Origin: Actinomycetota bacterium
Lineage (GTDB): Bacteria > Actinomycetota > Acidimicrobiia > Acidimicrobiales > Ilumatobacteraceae
Assembly (NCBI GenBank): GCA_005789925.1
Contig: SXWG01000095.1
Coordinates: 1-5,009, forward strand
Reading direction: 5' to 3'
Length of the DNA: 5,009 nt
Shown here: piece by piece, positions 4,082 through 5,009 of the stretch
Position numbering within the stretch: the stretch's first letter is position 1
Layout: the number at the start of each line of letters is the position of its first letter
Translations under genes and position numbers: made by a program
The notes under the pieces: model-generated
Database searches by the model: none
Seen by the model: only the letters and a program-made list of their open reading frames with translations
Told to the model about the DNA's origin: nothing

Positions 4082-5009
4082 GTGACGACACCTCGCCACG
4101 ATGACGCGTGGCTCATGCGCACGTATTCAGGCCACTCCACTGCGAAGGCCTCGAACGCGCTGTACCGCACCAATTTGGCCAAGGGTCAAACTGGTCTGTC
4201 AATCGCCTTCGACCTTCCCACTCAGACTGGCTACGACCCCGATCATCTGCTTGCGCGAGGAGAAGTCGGCAAGGTCGGGGTCCCAGTGGCACATCTCGGC
4301 CACATGCGCACGTTGCTCGACGGTATTCCGCCCGCAACCATGAACACGTCGATGACCATTAACGCGACCGCAGCGTGGTTGTTGTCGCTGTACGTGGCGA
4401 ATGCGGAAGAGCATGGTGCTGCCACGTCGCAACTTCGTGGAACGACTCAAAACGACATCGTGAAGGAATATCTTTCGCGTGGAACCTACATCTTTCCCCC
4501 CGAAGCGTCTCGTCGTCTCATCGTCGACATGGTCGCATGGTGCACGCACAATGCGCCGAAGTGGAATGCGATGAATGTGTGCTCGTACCACTTGCAGGAA
4601 GCTGGTGCGACACCCGTCCAAGAGATCGCTTACTCCCTGGCCACAGCAATTGACGTGCTCGATGCAGTGCGCTCAAGTGGTCAAGTCGACGACGAGCAGT
4701 TCGACCAAGTCTTTGGCTCCATTTCTTTTTTCGTGAATGCCGGAATTCGCTTCATCGAAGAAGTGTGCAAGATGCGCGCATTCACTGAATTGTGGGATCG
4801 CATCGGTCGCGAGCGCTACGGGGTCACTGACGCGAAGGCACGGCGTTTTCGTTACGGAGTCCAAGTGAACTCACTCGGTCTCACCGAGGCACAACCAGAG
4901 AACAATGTCCAGCGCATCGTCCTCGAGATGTTGGCGGTCACGTTGTCGAAACGTGCTCGCGCCCGAAGTGTCCAGTTGCCCGCGTGGAATGAGGCGCTCG
5001 GTCTTCCAC
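4082..5009 (+). CDS. meaA: Ethylmalonyl-CoA mutase, N-terminal 309 residues, 3' end beyond the window
   Basis: A coenzyme B12-dependent mutase converting ethylmalonyl-CoA to methylsuccinyl-CoA in the ethylmalonyl-CoA pathway. The visible part is the substrate-binding TIM-barrel domain: LMRTYSGHSTAKASNALYR (11-29), GLSIAFDLPTQTGYDPDH (38-55), MNTSMTINATAAWLL (87-101), GTTQNDIVKEYLSRGTYIFPP (120-140), CSYHLQEAGATPVQE (167-181), ISFFVNAGIRF (214-224) and the stretch YGVQVNSLGLTEAQPENN (258-275). Tyr15, Arg133 and His170 have the same spacing as Tyr89, Arg207 and His244 of Propionibacterium methylmalonyl-CoA mutase. RTYSGHST, SRGTYIFPP and NSLGLTEAQPENN are forms I associate with MeaA/Ecm, whereas methylmalonyl-CoA mutases have YAGFST and VRNTY. 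The family is about 650-680 residues, with the B12 domain at the C-terminus, here off the right edge. The GTG start gives MTTPRHDDAWLMRTY, matching the family N-terminus. Another acyl-CoA mutase of the same superfamily is the less likely alternative. Confidence 0.9.
   Translation, partial: MTTPRHDDAWLMRTYSGHSTAKASNALYRTNLAKGQTGLSIAFDLPTQTGYDPDHLLARGEVGKVGVPVAHLGHMRTLLDGIPPATMNTSMTINATAAWLLSLYVANAEEHGAATSQLRGTTQNDIVKEYLSRGTYIFPPEASRRLIVDMVAWCTHNAPKWNAMNVCSYHLQEAGATPVQEIAYSLATAIDVLDAVRSSGQVDDEQFDQVFGSISFFVNAGIRFIEEVCKMRAFTELWDRIGRERYGVTDAKARRFRYGVQVNSLGLTEAQPENNVQRIVLEMLAVTLSKRARARSVQLPAWNEALGLP

Noticed and set aside
4199..4621. Minus-strand open frame of 140 codons opposite meaA
   Set aside because: The plus strand encodes unbroken mutase motifs throughout this stretch, so this is a shadow frame.
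4726..4731. Run of six T in meaA, considered as a frameshift or slippage site
   Set aside because: The reading frame continues correctly through ISFFVNAGIRF and the motifs after it, so no frameshift is present.

Overview
The window is gene-dense bacterial DNA. It holds six protein genes (lysC and meaA run off the two ends) and almost no spare sequence; the longest gap is 58 bases. Protein signatures, moderately high G+C, frequent GTG starts and starts lying directly behind TAnnnT boxes point to an actinobacterium (Actinomycetota). The membrane-anchored cyclophilin and the ethylmalonyl-CoA mutase suggest something like Acidimicrobiia, but that rank is an inference from remembered families, not a search.

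Layout. Positions 1-783 (minus) are the first 261 codons of aspartokinase (lysC), including an internal in-frame ATG with a strong Shine-Dalgarno sequence that would start the separate beta subunit. A 42-bp divergent spacer with a 14-bp-period repeat separates it from a membrane-anchored cyclophilin-type peptidyl-prolyl isomerase (826-1650, plus). This converges, with a 5-bp gap, on a PtpB-like tyrosine/lipid phosphatase (1656-2411, minus). A second divergent spacer of 48 bp leads to a rightward cluster: 3-hydroxybutyryl-CoA dehydrogenase (2460-3329), leucyl/phenylalanyl-tRNA-protein transferase aat (3367-4023) and the N-terminal half of ethylmalonyl-CoA mutase meaA/ecm (4082 to the right edge).

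How they fit together. The dehydrogenase (acetoacetyl-CoA/3-hydroxybutyryl-CoA) and ethylmalonyl-CoA mutase are both steps associated with the ethylmalonyl-CoA pathway of acetyl-CoA assimilation, so the right half looks like part of a C2-assimilation locus. Aat, an N-degron enzyme, sits between them with no obvious metabolic link. LysC starts the aspartate family of amino acids. The isomerase and phosphatase have no visible link to either group.

Expression. Five of six starts lack a usable Shine-Dalgarno sequence and have a TAnnnT or TATAAT-like box 6-9 bases upstream, as expected for leaderless mRNAs; only aat and the internal lysC start have SD-like sequence. I found no mobile element, RNA gene, CRISPR array or clearly undescribed system. 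The best points for a second look are the lysC internal start, the paired leaderless divergent promoters, the arginine-rich cofactor loop of the dehydrogenase and the placement of aat.
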